A stretch of 64,000 nt of DNA from Globodera rostochiensis (GCA_018350325.1 JAEVLN010000007.1:525109-589108), one strand, 5' to 3'. Shown: positions 10,446-21,262, counted from the first letter of the stretch. The notes: a model not told the origin generated them from the letters alone. A program made the numbers and translations.

Positions 10446-12067
10446 ATGGTGAAAAAAATTCTCAAACTTTTCAATATGTTTTTTATTTTGTTGTCCTTTG
10501 CCTTGACATTCATTGGAAATGTTGACGCAAGTGGAAACCTCCATCATAAAAACAAAACATTGGAGTCGGCACAATTTGATGATAAAAATGAAAAAGATCT
10601 CAAAATCAGTGTAATTACTATTTTTATAAATTATTTTATTCAATTTAATATGATGAAAAAGAATTAATGCATTTTTATTTAGATAGAAAATCTCAGAAAA
10701 AAGCTAGACGAGCAGCTGATCACGGTAGTGGAAGAAAAATTTCACAGGCTTGCAATCAAACTGGATGAACTTGCAAACAAAATTGTTGAAAATAAACAGC
10801 AACATGAAAAAGCATTTATTGTACAAATAATCGACGAAACACGGCCATTGTACGGTAAGTAAAATCAAAAAAAACTTTTACGATAAATTTCAAAATGGAA
10901 CACCGCTTTTCGTGCTACGGTTTCGTACTAAATGTTACTTTAAAATGTTATTTAATTCTTTTCAAAAATTCAATTAATTCTAATCAAAATTGAGCCCAGC
11001 TTTTTTATTGAAAATTACAGTTGATGCAGTGATTGACCACCTGCTTTTGTTGGCCAAATTGCGCCGACTTTTCAATGATCCGAAGATAAAAAATGAAGTG
11101 GTCATTAGTGAAGTTTTGGTAAGCAAATTTATACAATAATTAATGAATGGATTTATCAGGCATGCTCACGGATATCCGGATATCCGCGGATATATCCGGA
11201 TACGGATGGATAACGGATATGACCTTAATAGCCGCGGGTATCCTTCGCATCCGTTGTTTTTTTACTGCTGAAGGAAAATTTATTAAGACGATTTTCTTAA
11301 ATTTTGTTTTTTTCTCAAGGATATATTTCAAATTTGAACATTGCCTAGTGGTTAAACTTTTAGGGTGATTCTACTTTGGGTATATTTCATAAAAAAACCC
11401 GGGCATTTTTTTAGGGCTCAAAAGTATTAATGACTAACGTAAAATTACCTTAAAAACAAGGGTGCAGTCTCAAATCAGGCCTCAGCGTTGTGCGACAACT
11501 TCAATACTGAAATAATGGTTTTGTTTTTAAAAATAAATTATTTTTAAAATTTTATATTTTAATTAAGAAACTGCAAACTTATCACAAAGAGCGCACAAAC
11601 TTGGAACGTGAACTGGAGCGGTATGTTCTAATTTTAATTAATTGGAATGGGCTTTTATACACCAAAAATGGGCAATATAGGCAAATTTATGGCAAAAATG
11701 CATTTTCAAAATAATCAAAAAAAGAAAAATAGCAACGTAACGTAACAAACAACACATTTTTTGAGCTAAAAACATATTAGACTAAAAATAAGCAAATGCC
11801 CATAAATCCCATCCCTATTAATTACATTATAATTTTGTTTTAATAAAAATTTAAAAATTAAAAAAAAACAATTTTTTTCTAAGAAGCCAAGGCGACGAAG
11901 CTCTAATTGAATATGACCAAAAATTTGTCGACATTTTGCTTCTCAATTTGGAGGAGAATCGCGACTTCATCATCACACTCCTCGCCATGCTTGAGAAGCA
12001 TAAGGAACTTGTGTTGGCATGTGAAAAGAAAATCAAAAAAGACGATTTCATTTCCATCTACAATTAA
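10446..12067 (+). CDS. Secreted helical protein, paralogue A (223 aa)
   Basis: Five exons: 10446-10610, 10683-10854, 11021-11118, 11568-11620, 11884-12067. They total 672 nt and code for 223 residues. A hydrophobic signal peptide (MVKKILKLFNMFFILLSFAL) ends near residue 29. The mature part is charged and helical (exon 2 KKLDEQLITVVEEKFHRL, exon 5 SQGDEALIEYDQKFVDILLL). It aligns exon by exon with paralogue B: SQGDDAVVEFDQK in B against SQGDEALIEYDQK here. An AATAAA lies about 110 bp after the stop. Intron 3 (11119-11567) contains a GGATATCCGCGGATAT-type repeat. The family is unrecognised. Gene duplication and divergence on both strands suggest a local secreted family; function is not inferable. 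Confidence 0.78.
11155..11240. repeat. GGATATCCGCGGATAT-type MITE remnant in intron 3 of paralogue A
   Basis: The stretch GGCATGCTCACGGATATCCG and the palindrome ATATCCGCGGATAT are shared with the intact 84-bp element at 24441 and with about 56165-56345. Confidence 0.65.
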
Positions 12068-13385
12068 TGAGCTCAATTTATTGTGGAACCTTTTCGTAGC
12101 CATTTTTCGAGTAGTTTTACGGTTTGGTATACTCATTTTGTAGCTTATTCTGTTTTTTCTATAATGGAAAATCATCGCAAATAAAAATATCTTATCTACC
12201 AAAGAAAACCGGTGTCAAAAATTCTGCGTTATTGGGGTTCTAAAAAGCATTGTACTCTACAAAATCAAAAAATGCTGGCAAAAAAATTTCCCCTTAAAAA
12301 ATTTCCAAAAATAATTTAAACAACACGGCACACTCAAGGACCATCTATGGAGCGGAAACCCCCGGTCCGACAACCCAACCAGAAAACGTCCCACTCTAAA
12401 ACGGCATAAATGATATTCCTACCGAACGATTTGTCTCGACGAGACAAATCGGTCAGAGGCCATTTGGATAGGCCAACTGAGTCCCAGTGTAAAAAGGACA
12501 CTTTAGTACCCGTGTAAAAGAATAACAGGGGAAAAGTTAGAGACTTGGGGGTTCGTTAGGCTTAGGCCTAAGCCATCCTGCTGGCTGGCTTGGGATTCGG
12601 TAGGCTTAGTTAGGCCTAAGCCACTCTTTCCCGTTTATGGCAGTGTTGATGAAAAAAAGGTAAACAGAAAAATTCTGAATGAATTTTGCAATTTTTTAGG
12701 TTGAAAAGCGCAAATTAACGAAAATTGTTGGTGGAGCTTTTTAAAAGTTGCAATAAACAATTTTAACATTTAAAAACAATAATAATTGAGAAATGCTGAG
12801 TTTAAAAATTTAAATTTGCGCTACAAACAAACTTTGCGCTTGTTCTTAACATATTGTATCTCGTTAATGAATTTCTATGAGTAAAAATGAAGATCCGCTT
12901 CAGAACAATAATTTTCAGGCTTGCCATAAATTGAGATATTTTGATAGGCACCGCAACAATTGATAGTGCCCATATTAGTGACTTCCTGTAAATGCTAAGT
13001 TCAATTAAATAGTATAAGAGCAAAAAATTGGAAAAATTATTCCAACAATCGGCTTAGATTTAGAGAAGCTCACCAAAACACTTAAATAAAAAGTTCTAAA
13101 AATTCAAAATAGGTTTTATAATGCGAATTGAAGGGATTATTCTCAATAATATCACAAAATTGTCATTTACACAATTAATAACTATTATTGGTAGTTACCT
13201 ATTTAACTAGTCCATTTTTGGACAAGAAATGCTCAAAATTCCTACGGGATTTTATTTTAAAAAATCGATTTTTGGAATGAAATTTAGTTAAAAAATTTCG
13301 CAAAAAGGCTAAATAGGTATTAAAATCAGAAAAAAGTTAAAGCTTTTAAAAACTAATGCTTTTCATAATGCTAAAATGCCAAGTT
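12068..13385. other. Intergenic between paralogue A and the transporter 3' end
   Basis: No gene is supported. The stretch holds the 3' end of paralogue A (AATAAA near 12179), a short palindrome TTTGTCTCGACGAGACAAA near 12430, and a TTAGGC-rich palindromic repeat at about 12549-12625. The minus ORF at 12802-13023 has no signature and is not called. Confidence 0.6.
12549..12625 (+). repeat. Interstitial TTAGGC/GCCTAA palindromic repeat
   Basis: Two units carry GTTAGGCTTAGGCCTAAGCC-like sequence. TTAGGC is the common nematode telomere unit. The same unit occurs in reverse at 21171-21262, so this is a dispersed repeat, not a telomere end. Confidence 0.6.
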
Positions 13386-16300
13386 TCATACTTCTTTGAT
13401 TGAAGAAGTAAAGGCGGAAATGTAACAAGGAGGAACAAAATGAGTAAATGTAAGTGCTCGAATTGCTGAAAATGTTGCAGCCAATCCGCCCAACAGTCCG
13501 AAAGCTTAAATTTTTTTTTTAAATTCAAAAATTTAAAAATTTAAATTGTACCGCTTATGAAGGTGCATACAAATAGCATTTTAACATCAGTGTAGTTAAA
13601 AACGCTAAATATATATTTTTAAACATTTTTTAATATTTTATTTTACTCAGAAATAGTGGCGCGTTGTTTAAATGACTCAAAATGCATTTCTATTTTTTTG
13701 TCCGCTTTGTTTAGCCAGGCTCGTCTCATTTCCATTTTTCTGAATAAATTACATTATATTAATTATACACAAACATTCAAATAAATTGGAAAATTTGTAA
13801 TATAGGAAAATGCTATTTATTTTAAATGGATTGATAACATTTTTATTCATAAATCAGTTTTTTTTATTTTAAAGTTTAATATTATTTTTTTGCTATTTAT
13901 AAATAAAAGATGAATTAAATTAGCAATACTTTTCCGCGGCATTTAAAAATAAATAGCAAATGGGCGGAAAGATCAATGACATTGAACTTTGTGTTGAGCC
14001 ACCGCTTAAATCCAATAGTGGACCAAATGTTGGCACTGATTCGGCCACAAAAATTGCCAATCCCAACACAGCCGCACGGACCAACACTCGTTGGATGCCA
14101 AATTCTATATATTATGAATTTTTTCATAAAAAATTAATAAATAAATATAATTTTATCAAAAAAAAAACATGTTGAATATTCACACTAAAGCTATTAACAT
14201 TTTTATTTTGTTTTTAAAATTAAAAATATGTATTGATAAAATAGAAAAAGACTTATAATATACTTGGAGGGACTTTACAAAATTTTTCAGCCGTCTGATT
14301 TATTGGGTTAAGCACAATGATAACGCTGAATATGGCGTGTCCAGTTATTAAAAAATTAGCCAACTAAAAAAAATTAATGTCTAAAAATTAAAACATTTAA
14401 AAAAACGATTTGCCTGTTGAATCCAGACATGCTGAATTGAGCTGGTCACTGAATCTCTCAAACTGTTTCCGTAGACAAAATAACCAAACAGACAAACCGG
14501 TAAATACAAAAGGGTCAGAACTGAAAAAGAATATTTAATTAAATTTTAAACGTAAAATTAGAATTTTTATAATAAAAAGTTTTAACCAATAAATGCAAGG
14601 ATGGATGATTTGGTAAAATCTTCAGGCTTCTTCATGTCGTGTTGAGTTGTCGGAAAGCCTAAAATTAATTGCAAAAATAATGTCCTATTTTGCAGCATAT
14701 AAATATTCTCACATTTTTATTGTTTATTATTATATATTTAGTTCGGAATATAGTGTAACTGTGCTCCCCTCCCCTCCTCCCCCCCCCATCCCCTCCCTCC
14801 TCAAGAACGGCCAAGAAATCATCGAGATCTATCTGAGCTTCATCGGGCGGCAGCGTAGCTCAGTCGGGAGAGCACCCAACCGGACATTGGAAGACTCCGG
14901 ATCGTTCCCGGGCGTTGTTTGCCTTTTTCCTCGGGAAAAGGGTATTAGCCAGAGGCGAGGAGAAAATCGAGAGGATTTCTTGGCAACGGGCCCAACACGT
15001 TCACTGGTAGCACCGGATGGTTGCCCACCCGTCGCCAGCTGGTGATTGATCAGACCATCGATCGATCTGGACCGAGGGACCGGTCCCGTGAAGGAAAGAG
15101 CTGTAAGGAAGCGTGTCCAGCTGGCTGGGACGGTTAAAACGCCTACGGCGGGGGCATAAGATCCATAAGAGAGACGGCTCGTGGGACGCCCCGGTAGCTC
15201 AGTTGGTAAGAGCATTGGTTCTGGGTGTGAAGCTGATCACTGCACCGAAGGTCGTAGGTTCGATTCCTGCCCGGGGCTACCTCTTATGCCCCCGCCGTAG
15301 GCGTTTTAACCGTCCCAGCCAGCTGGACACGCTTCCTTACAATAGTGATTTTTATATTTTTGGACTAGATAACCGGATTTTATTGGATTTGGGTACATCC
15401 CGATTATTCAAATTTGAATTTAGAGTAATTTAAAAATTAGGATCCGTACCAGGATCCACAAATTTCTAAATGGTTTTCCGGATATTAATGTTAAAATGCT
15501 TATTTTAAACAAAAAATTTTCTTTGAAATTGACCTGAATGCCCTCCGTATGCAAATAATATGGTGCCCAATGAGAGAAAATAATTTGTCGGATTTATGTT
15601 AATTTGATGGTAAGAATGAGGTGCACAAGTTGCTGAATCCATTGATGCTCCAATGCAAATTAACACAGCGGCAAAAGTTGTTGTGCAAGCAGAAATAATG
15701 CCGGCCCATCGAAAATAATTAATTTTGTATTAATTTATCAAAAAATATTTAAATCTCAATTATTTTTACGTTTTAGTAAATTTTTGAGCATTTAGATCTT
15801 TTCAAAATTTGTTATTACAATATAAAGCAAAAAAATTAAATCTTAATAATAACAAAACAAATCTATCTATTGGATATAATTATAAATATTTAAACAATTT
15901 AAAATTTGTACAAAAATTATAAAATTTATAAAGTTTGTAAGTTGCTTTACATATTGTTTTTAAAAAGAGTTTTTGTCTAGTGATCTGTCCAAATTAAATT
16001 TATAACTTTGTATTAATAAACTCAGTTGTTTTATAATAAATTTCGATCAAATTTTAAATTAAAACTTAATAAAAAATTCAATAAATTATATTTTTAGCAC
16101 CCGAAATCCTCTGGAGATTTGAGCAAAGTTGCCGGGAATAGCAAAAATGCGATAGCGATGATCAGCAAACAAAAGCTGATGTCAACACCGGTGAACACTT
16201 TGACAAATTGGTGAATGTTCTTTGAGGACAGCAGCAGGAAAACAACAGCGATGGAAAATTGATTGAGTAGCACAAAAATGTTGGCAACACAACTAAATTA

Positions 16301-18650
16301 GGTAAATGAAAGAGCATTAAATTAATTAAAAAATAGTTAAAAATAAACACTAATTAGTATATTTTTGCAAAACATTGAACTTAAACAATAAAAAGAGGAC
16401 CAGAATTTCCCGGGAATTTTAGAAATTCTAAAATTTACCACTTTGGCGGGAAATTACGAAAATTTTGGAATTGAACAATTGAAGGAACAAAATACATTAA
16501 TTAAAGAAGAAATTTTGAATTCGTTAAAAAATAAATTTCAAAAATTTTCACATATATATTAAATAATATTTTTAAATAATAAAAAATATTAGTGTACTTC
16601 CAAAATGAATAATTTCCAGTAATTGCAGTAATTAAAAGAAGTGAAAGTTTATTCTATGAAATAATTTAAAAATTTCCAAGATTAAAAAGTCAAAATATCA
16701 CCTTAAAATGTTTTCTTTGTGAAAAAGAAATGTAAATTTTCGCCTTTCCAATTTTGTTGCAATTCAATAGAAATTATTTTGTGTATTGCATAAAGAAATT
16801 ATTTTCTTTTTGTTCATTCATTTGAAATTGCTATTCATATTCCACAACAAAAAGTATATAAACACAACGCAATCTTAGCACAAAATTGATAACCAACACT
16901 TTCATTAAAAATTGCTTTTTTTTTACAAAAATAATATTTGAATATTCATTTTTAAATCTTAATTTCTATGCTCTTTTTAACTTTATATGCTAAAATATAA
17001 AATTAAATTAACGCTATAAAAATAAAATTTGAAACGAAAAATTAAAACATTTTCTTTTCACCAAAGAGTAAGGCACTTGTAACTAGTGTTAGGCACGGTA
17101 CGGTATTACCGCGATTATTACATTTTCGGTATTTTACCGAAATACCGATACCGAAAAACCTCATTTGCCTAACACTACTTGTAATCGGTAATAATTGATG
17201 ATATACAAAGCTGCATAAAAACCTTTTATTATTAATTTTTTTTAAAGAGAAATTATACTAAAGTATTTACGTTTATAATTGCATGCGCAATTTTATTGGC
17301 ATCAGCCGCTCAATTATCCGTTGATGAGAAAAAAGCGGCAGATGCAGGACAAAATGCAGATGGCGGAAGAAACGCTAAAGCACTGGACAAAAACTCGGAA
17401 TTGCCGAACCCGACAACAGGATTGCCGAACCCGACAACAGGATTGCCGAACCCGACAACAGGATTGCCGAACCCGACAACAGGATTGCCGAACCCGACAA
17501 CAGGATTCCCGAACCAGACGACAGGATTGCTGAACCCGACGACAGAATGCCCGAATCCGATGACTGGATGGCCAAATCCGATGACTGGAGTGCCAAATCC
17601 GGTGACTGGAGTGCCAAATCCAATGATTGGAGTGCAGAATCCGATGACTGGAGAGCCAAATCCGGTGACTGGAGTGCCAAATCCAATGATTGGAGTGCAG
17701 AATCCGATCACTGGAGTGCCGAATCCGATGACTGGATGGCCAAATCCGATGACTGGAGAGCCAAATCCGGTGACTGGAGTGCCAAATCCAATGATTGGAG
17801 TGCAGAATCCGATGACTAGAGTGCCGAATCCGATGACTGGAGTGCCGAATCCGATGACTGGAGTGCCGAATCCGATGACTGGAGTGCCAAATTCGATGAC
17901 TGGATGGCCAAATCCGGTGACTGGAGTGCCAAACCCAATGACTGGAGTGCTGAATCCGATGACTGGATTGCCAAATCATTAACTCTATGATTAACCCATT
18001 CACTAACTTATGGCATATTTTCAATAAATCCTACCCAATAAAAAAATGTCATGTTTCCGTGGAAATATTAGCAAAAGTGTTAGTATACCCTAAGATAATT
18101 ATGAATATATATAATTTTACCGAAATTTTTTGCCCAATGATCGTTCACACATCTCCGGGTATGGCTGATGGCAATGCCTTTCACGATAAATTGAAGGCCA
18201 TCTTCGCCTTAAAAGTACCCAACACTTTCCGAGCATAATCGATGTTGATACAGTCATTACTAAAAATTTATTTTTATAATAAAATAGAAATAATTTAATA
18301 TAGAGCCTTTTTTTATAAAATTAATGTGTATATAAAAAATAATTGTTTAAAAGTATATTAAAGTAATTAATAAATATATATTATTCTTTAATAGTTTTAA
18401 CATACAGGTCAAGGCGACGTTCAACGTCAGCCCCGGCACTAGGCCTAAATGTTTAAATTTATATATATTTAAATAAAAAATGTTTACCAGATTGTATAAT
18501 TGCTGTGGGTAATGCGACAATTCCGCCGCCGGCCATTTGGGCCACAATGAAAAATGCAGCGACAAAAAGATTGATGCCGTGCCGATTTCGATGCGCTTCA
18601 AAGCTTCCGATTTCTTCAATTTCATTATTTTTGGTATTCAAATTATTCAT
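13386..18650 (-). CDS. Amino-acid transporter, Aa_trans family (SLC36/AVT-like), 475 aa
   Basis: Twelve exons (minus): 18488-18650, 18406-18444, 18121-18259, 16101-16292, 15534-15709, 14587-14658, 14414-14520, 14264-14363, 13930-14104, 13647-13739, 13552-13604, 13386-13504. They total 1428 nt with all phases joining. The family moves amino acids across plasma or endolysosomal membranes, usually with protons. Diagnostic stretches are MAGGGIVALPTAIIQSG (exon 1, first TM helix), CWVLLRRRWPS (exon 3), VLLNQFSIAVVFLLLSSKNI (exon 4), AYGGHSGFPTTQHDMKKPED (exons 5-6), VYGNSLRDSVTSSIQ (exon 7) and FGPLLDLSGGSTQSS (exon 9). The last helix is FGLLGGLAATFSAIRALTF. Length and about 11 hydrophobic helices fit the family. 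Oddities: exon 7 has a GC donor (CAG|GCAAAT), the acceptor of exon 5 lacks the AG, intron 3 hosts an antisense repeat gene, and intron 5 hosts a tRNA-like element. Substrate cannot be read from sequence. Confidence 0.92.
14848..14925 (+). other. tRNA-like head with good A box, degenerate B box
   Basis: TAGCTCAGTCGGGAGAGC is an excellent tRNA D-arm and pol III A box. Forty bases on, GGATCGTTCCC stands where the B box GGTTCGANTCC belongs. No full cloverleaf forms. It resembles the head of a tRNA-derived SINE. Confidence 0.5.
15103..15340. repeat. Perfect 59-bp inverted repeat around a tRNA-like sequence
   Basis: Arm 15103-15161 begins GTAAGGAAGCGTGTCC. Arm 15282-15340 is its exact reverse complement over all 59 positions. 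The 120-bp loop holds the tRNA-like sequence. Perfect identity suggests recent origin or active maintenance. Confidence 0.9.
15188..15278 (+). tRNA. tRNA-like sequence with enlarged anticodon loop (Thr-like arms)
   Basis: The acceptor stem GCCCCGG/CCGGGGC pairs fully. The D arm is GCTC/GAGC, the T arm GTAGG TTCGATT CCTGC, the variable loop AGGTC, and the A and B boxes are perfect. The anticodon stem TTGGT/ACCGA encloses 24 nt instead of 7. Either a 17-nt intron is present, or the sequence is a degenerate copy: the base at position 33 would be C, not the near-invariant T, and no anticodon can be read safely. The D and T arms and ACCGAAGGTC recall tRNA-Thr. No T-run terminator follows directly. 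Confidence 0.45.
17084..17177. mobile_element. 94-bp hAT-type MITE
   Basis: Perfect 12-bp terminal inverted repeats TAGTGTTAGGCA and an 8-bp flanking duplication CTTGTAAC/CTTGTAAT (one mismatch). The inside is palindromic CGGTATTACC/GGTATCGG sequence. It lies in transporter intron 3, just upstream of the antisense repeat gene. Confidence 0.8.
17248..17982 (+). CDS. Secreted PNPMTG-repeat protein nested antisense in transporter intron 3
   Basis: The open frame reads KVFTFIIACAILLASAAQLS, a good signal peptide with an AxA-like cleavage site, then VDEKKAADAGQNADGG, then about 27 tandem heptads of the type PNPMTGV to a TAA at 17980-17982. AATAAA lies about 40 bp on. No ATG opens the signal peptide in this exon: the codon before KVF is ACT, and a possible acceptor (TTTTTTAAAG) lies just upstream. 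The start may therefore be in an undetected first exon, or lost. The heptads begin as PNPTTGL and change to PNPMTGV, PNPVTGV and QNPMTGE in higher-order blocks. Proline- and asparagine-rich low-complexity repeats suggest an extended structural or surface protein. Function is unknown. Confidence 0.55.
   Translation, partial: RNYTKVFTFIIACAILLASAAQLSVDEKKAADAGQNADGGRNAKALDKNSELPNPTTGLPNPTTGLPNPTTGLPNPTTGLPNPTTGFPNQTTGLLNPTTECPNPMTGWPNPMTGVPNPVTGVPNPMIGVQNPMTGEPNPVTGVPNPMIGVQNPITGVPNPMTGWPNPMTGEPNPVTGVPNPMIGVQNPMTRVPNPMTGVPNPMTGVPNPMTGVPNSMTGWPNPVTGVPNPMTGVLNPMTGLPNH
17401..17980 (+). repeat. 21-bp minisatellite coding the heptad array
   Basis: About 27.6 copies of a 21-bp unit (GCCAAATCCGATGACTGGAGT type). 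Because 21 is a multiple of three, several frames on both strands stay open along the array, giving long shadow ORFs. Confidence 0.92.
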
Positions 18651-20059
18651 TTAAATAAATATGTGTGCCTTAAGATCAAGAATAAATGTTAAAATGCTAT
18701 TGCATAATGAATGATCAAAGAAGCCTTGAGTCTCCTCCGACACATCACTTCCCAACTGATCACCACCCAATGATCACTACCCAACTGATCACCACCCAAC
18801 TGATCACCACAAAAAAATCGGGTAAGGCTGTTGTGATGATGACGCCAGAAGCCTTAAATCTTTAAGTAATGCTATATTCGTGATTAGCAGCTAAAATAAG
18901 CCTCAAAAAAGTATTTTAGATTATAAATTTGGCAAAAGGGTATGACCCTGGCATTGAGTCCCCAGCAAATTCGACTCTTCAGTACCAAGGTCTAAACCGG
19001 GTTTGAACATTTTTCTGTGTTAAATTTTTGATGTAAAATTTTTCAGCACCAAAGAAAACATTTAAAAAATAAGATTTTGGATAATTCGGAGTCTGGGACC
19101 GATATTTACCACTTTGATTTTACACCAAATTGATTCATTTTTCAATAGATTTGGGGCAATTTTTGCGAAGATTGCTGATAAGAATGGCCTAAAATGTGTC
19201 GAAATTCAAAAGCAATAATAATAAAAACAGTACAGTCATAAGCAATATTTTTTGCTGAATTTACGAAAAATTAATCAATTTTAACTCTATCTATTTATAA
19301 TTTTGAATTAAAAAATATTTTTTGCTGAATTTACGAAAAATTAATCAATTTTAACTCTTTATCTATTTATTAATTTTTTGAATTAAAAAATATTTTTTGC
19401 TTTAAAATATAAATTTTGCAACATGTGATTTTTCAATGCATATTTGGTCAAGTTTCGGCATAAACTTTTAGGGTAATTTTGTTAAGTTTAAGGTTTGAGC
19501 CCTTCTCACGATATCTTTTTGTTTTAAAAAAAATTTAAACTTAAGTCTTTCTTTTTATTTCTTTGAAAGAGATTATAAAATTATTTGCTCCTTTTTGCAT
19601 TTTCTCCGCTTTGGCATTTTCTTTACTGACACTTTTCCCTCTGGCTCTTCACTTATTGGCATTTCGCCAGTTGCACTTTTCCCGCTTGGCATTTTCCCTT
19701 TTGGCACTTTTTCTTTCCCTTTTTGGCATTTTTCCCTCTTGGCACGGCATATGCCATCAACGAATTCCTTTCACCGCAGACTTTTAAAACAAAAATCGTC
19801 AAATTTATGCAACAAATAATTCATATAAAAAACAAAGGTACTGAACAGACAAAAACTTTTAAAAAATATAGAAGATATTGAAAATTCGAACAAAATGCCT
19901 TCAGCAAAATGACGTCATCTGTTAGTCTCCACGGTTCTATTTGCGTGGCCCTCCTTTAAAACAATATAAATGCATATTAATTTAAATCGTAAAGGCTATG
20001 CTTTTTTGTCATTATTTAAATTTATTATAATATTTTAATTTAAACAAAACAGACTTTGG
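18651..20059. other. Intergenic upstream of the transporter
   Basis: No gene. TGATCACCACCCAAC-like words repeat at about 18755-18815. About 19255-19390 is a roughly 75-bp direct duplication containing TTTTTTGCTGAATTTACG. About 19600-19750 is a degenerate tandem array of GGCATTTTCCCTTTT-like units. From about 19840 the MQFF-module flank begins, with TGACGTCA at 19912. Confidence 0.55.
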
Positions 20060-20283
20060 TTAGTTGGGGCACCTAGGTATCGGGGTCCAGTTTTTTGGTT
20101 TCTCCTTTAATTACAATTTGAATTATTTAATTCATTATTATATAAATTGGCCACAAAAAGAAAAAGGCAACCAACCTTCGGCCTCGGTGGAGGCTTTTCT
20201 TTCTTTCCATCACCGCCACCGCAGCCGGAGCACAAAGCCACAGCCAAAATGAGAAGAACAATGAATTGGATAAAAAATTGCAT
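20060..20283 (-). CDS. MQFF-family secreted peptide, copy 1 (50 aa)
   Basis: Exon 1 20176-20283 (36 codons, phase 0) and exon 2 20060-20104 to TAA. The signal peptide is MQFFIQFIVLLILAVALCSG. The mature part is CGGGDGKKEKPPPRPK plus EKPKNWTPIPRCPN, a basic, proline-rich peptide with two cysteines. The intron starts GTTGGTTGCC and ends AATTAAAG. Eight copies of this first exon exist in the window, nearly identical over the signal peptide and intron but different in the mature part. A relic of the terminal exon, with its TGACGTCA tail, persists downstream at 19912 though translation already stops in exon 2. Function is unknown; a secreted effector or defence peptide is only a guess. Confidence 0.65.
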
Positions 20284-21170
20284 TTTTCTTAAAATATTGT
20301 CAATTTTTGGAAATTGAATTAATTTCATGAATTATTTAAATGACAAAAAGATATTTAACAAATGAATGAATATATTCACAAACAATGGCGGTATATGATT
20401 TAATTAATGGAGGCAATTCAATTTGAATTGTTTTAATGTGAAAATATTTGCCAATAAAGCCCTTAAATGGGAATATTTCTGCCCTTTAGCATATGCCCAT
20501 ATTTCCTCAGACATTTGACAAGAAATAAAATTGAAACAAAGAAAATGTGCACTTATTCATGCGCCAAAGATTTGTCTGAAAAATCCAAAATCGTAAAATC
20601 CATTAATGTATATATTATTATTATACGTTTATGTTTTAAATAAAATTGTATTATAATGTACAGTCTGAAGAATTTCCTTTTTTCAAAATGTATAAACAAA
20701 ATCATTTGTCTGACGCAAATACGGATTTCGATAAAACTTAAAAAGTAAAAAATGGAGAACTTTTTGGAAATCAAATTAATTCATGAATTATTTAAATGGC
20801 AAAAAGATATTTTAACTAATGAATGAATATATTCAGAAAAATGATTTAATTAATAGAAGGTTTGAATTCTTTTAATGTGAAAATATTTGCCAATTTTAGC
20901 CCTTAAATGGAAATATTTTTGTTTCCACTCACATGACAAAAGTAAAAATTGAAGCAAAGAAATGTGCAAAATATTCATACTACAAAAATTTATTAATTTT
21001 ATCTGGCAAGCCAAAATGTACATTAATTTATATAAATATATATATATATACTTTGTGGTTTAAATAAAAATGTCAGAAAAAGCTGTTTCGGAAAGCAGCT
21101 GGACAAATATAAAAACAAGGGAAATGTTTTGAAGACACAAACTTTCAGTCATTTTATCCTAACACACACG

Positions 21171-21262
21171 CAAAGCCAGGGTGACTTAGGCCTAAGCCTA
21201 ACGAAGCCCAAGCCGGGGTGGCTTAGGCCTAAGCCTAACGAATCCCAAGCCAGGGTGTAACT
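21171..21262 (-). repeat. TTAGGC/GCCTAA palindromic repeat, two units
   Basis: Two units of about 38 bp each contain CTTAGGCCTAAGCCTAACGA followed by AGCCCAAGCC or ATCCCAAGCC. It is the reverse complement of the repeat at 12549. Confidence 0.65.

Larger units (their letters stand above)
14760..15345. mobile_element. GC-rich tRNA-derived element in transporter intron 5
   Basis: An island of high GC starts with a C-rich run (14765-14790), holds two tRNA-like segments and a perfect inverted repeat, and ends sharply at about 15341. Position inside an AT-rich intron, tRNA promoter boxes and lack of coding signature suggest a SINE- or foldback-type insertion. No clear target duplication was found (TATAGTGT on the left and AATAGTGA on the right are only weakly alike). 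Confidence 0.55.

Noticed and set aside
14647..15433. ORFs of 106-132 codons on both strands
   Set aside because: They run over the GC-rich tRNA-like element and its perfect inverted repeat. No family signature, and they lie inside a transporter intron.
17310..18024. Long minus-strand ORFs (133 and 236 codons) and a second plus frame over the 21-bp array
   Set aside because: A 21-bp repeat keeps several frames open automatically. Only one plus frame is preceded by a signal peptide and followed by a poly(A) signal.
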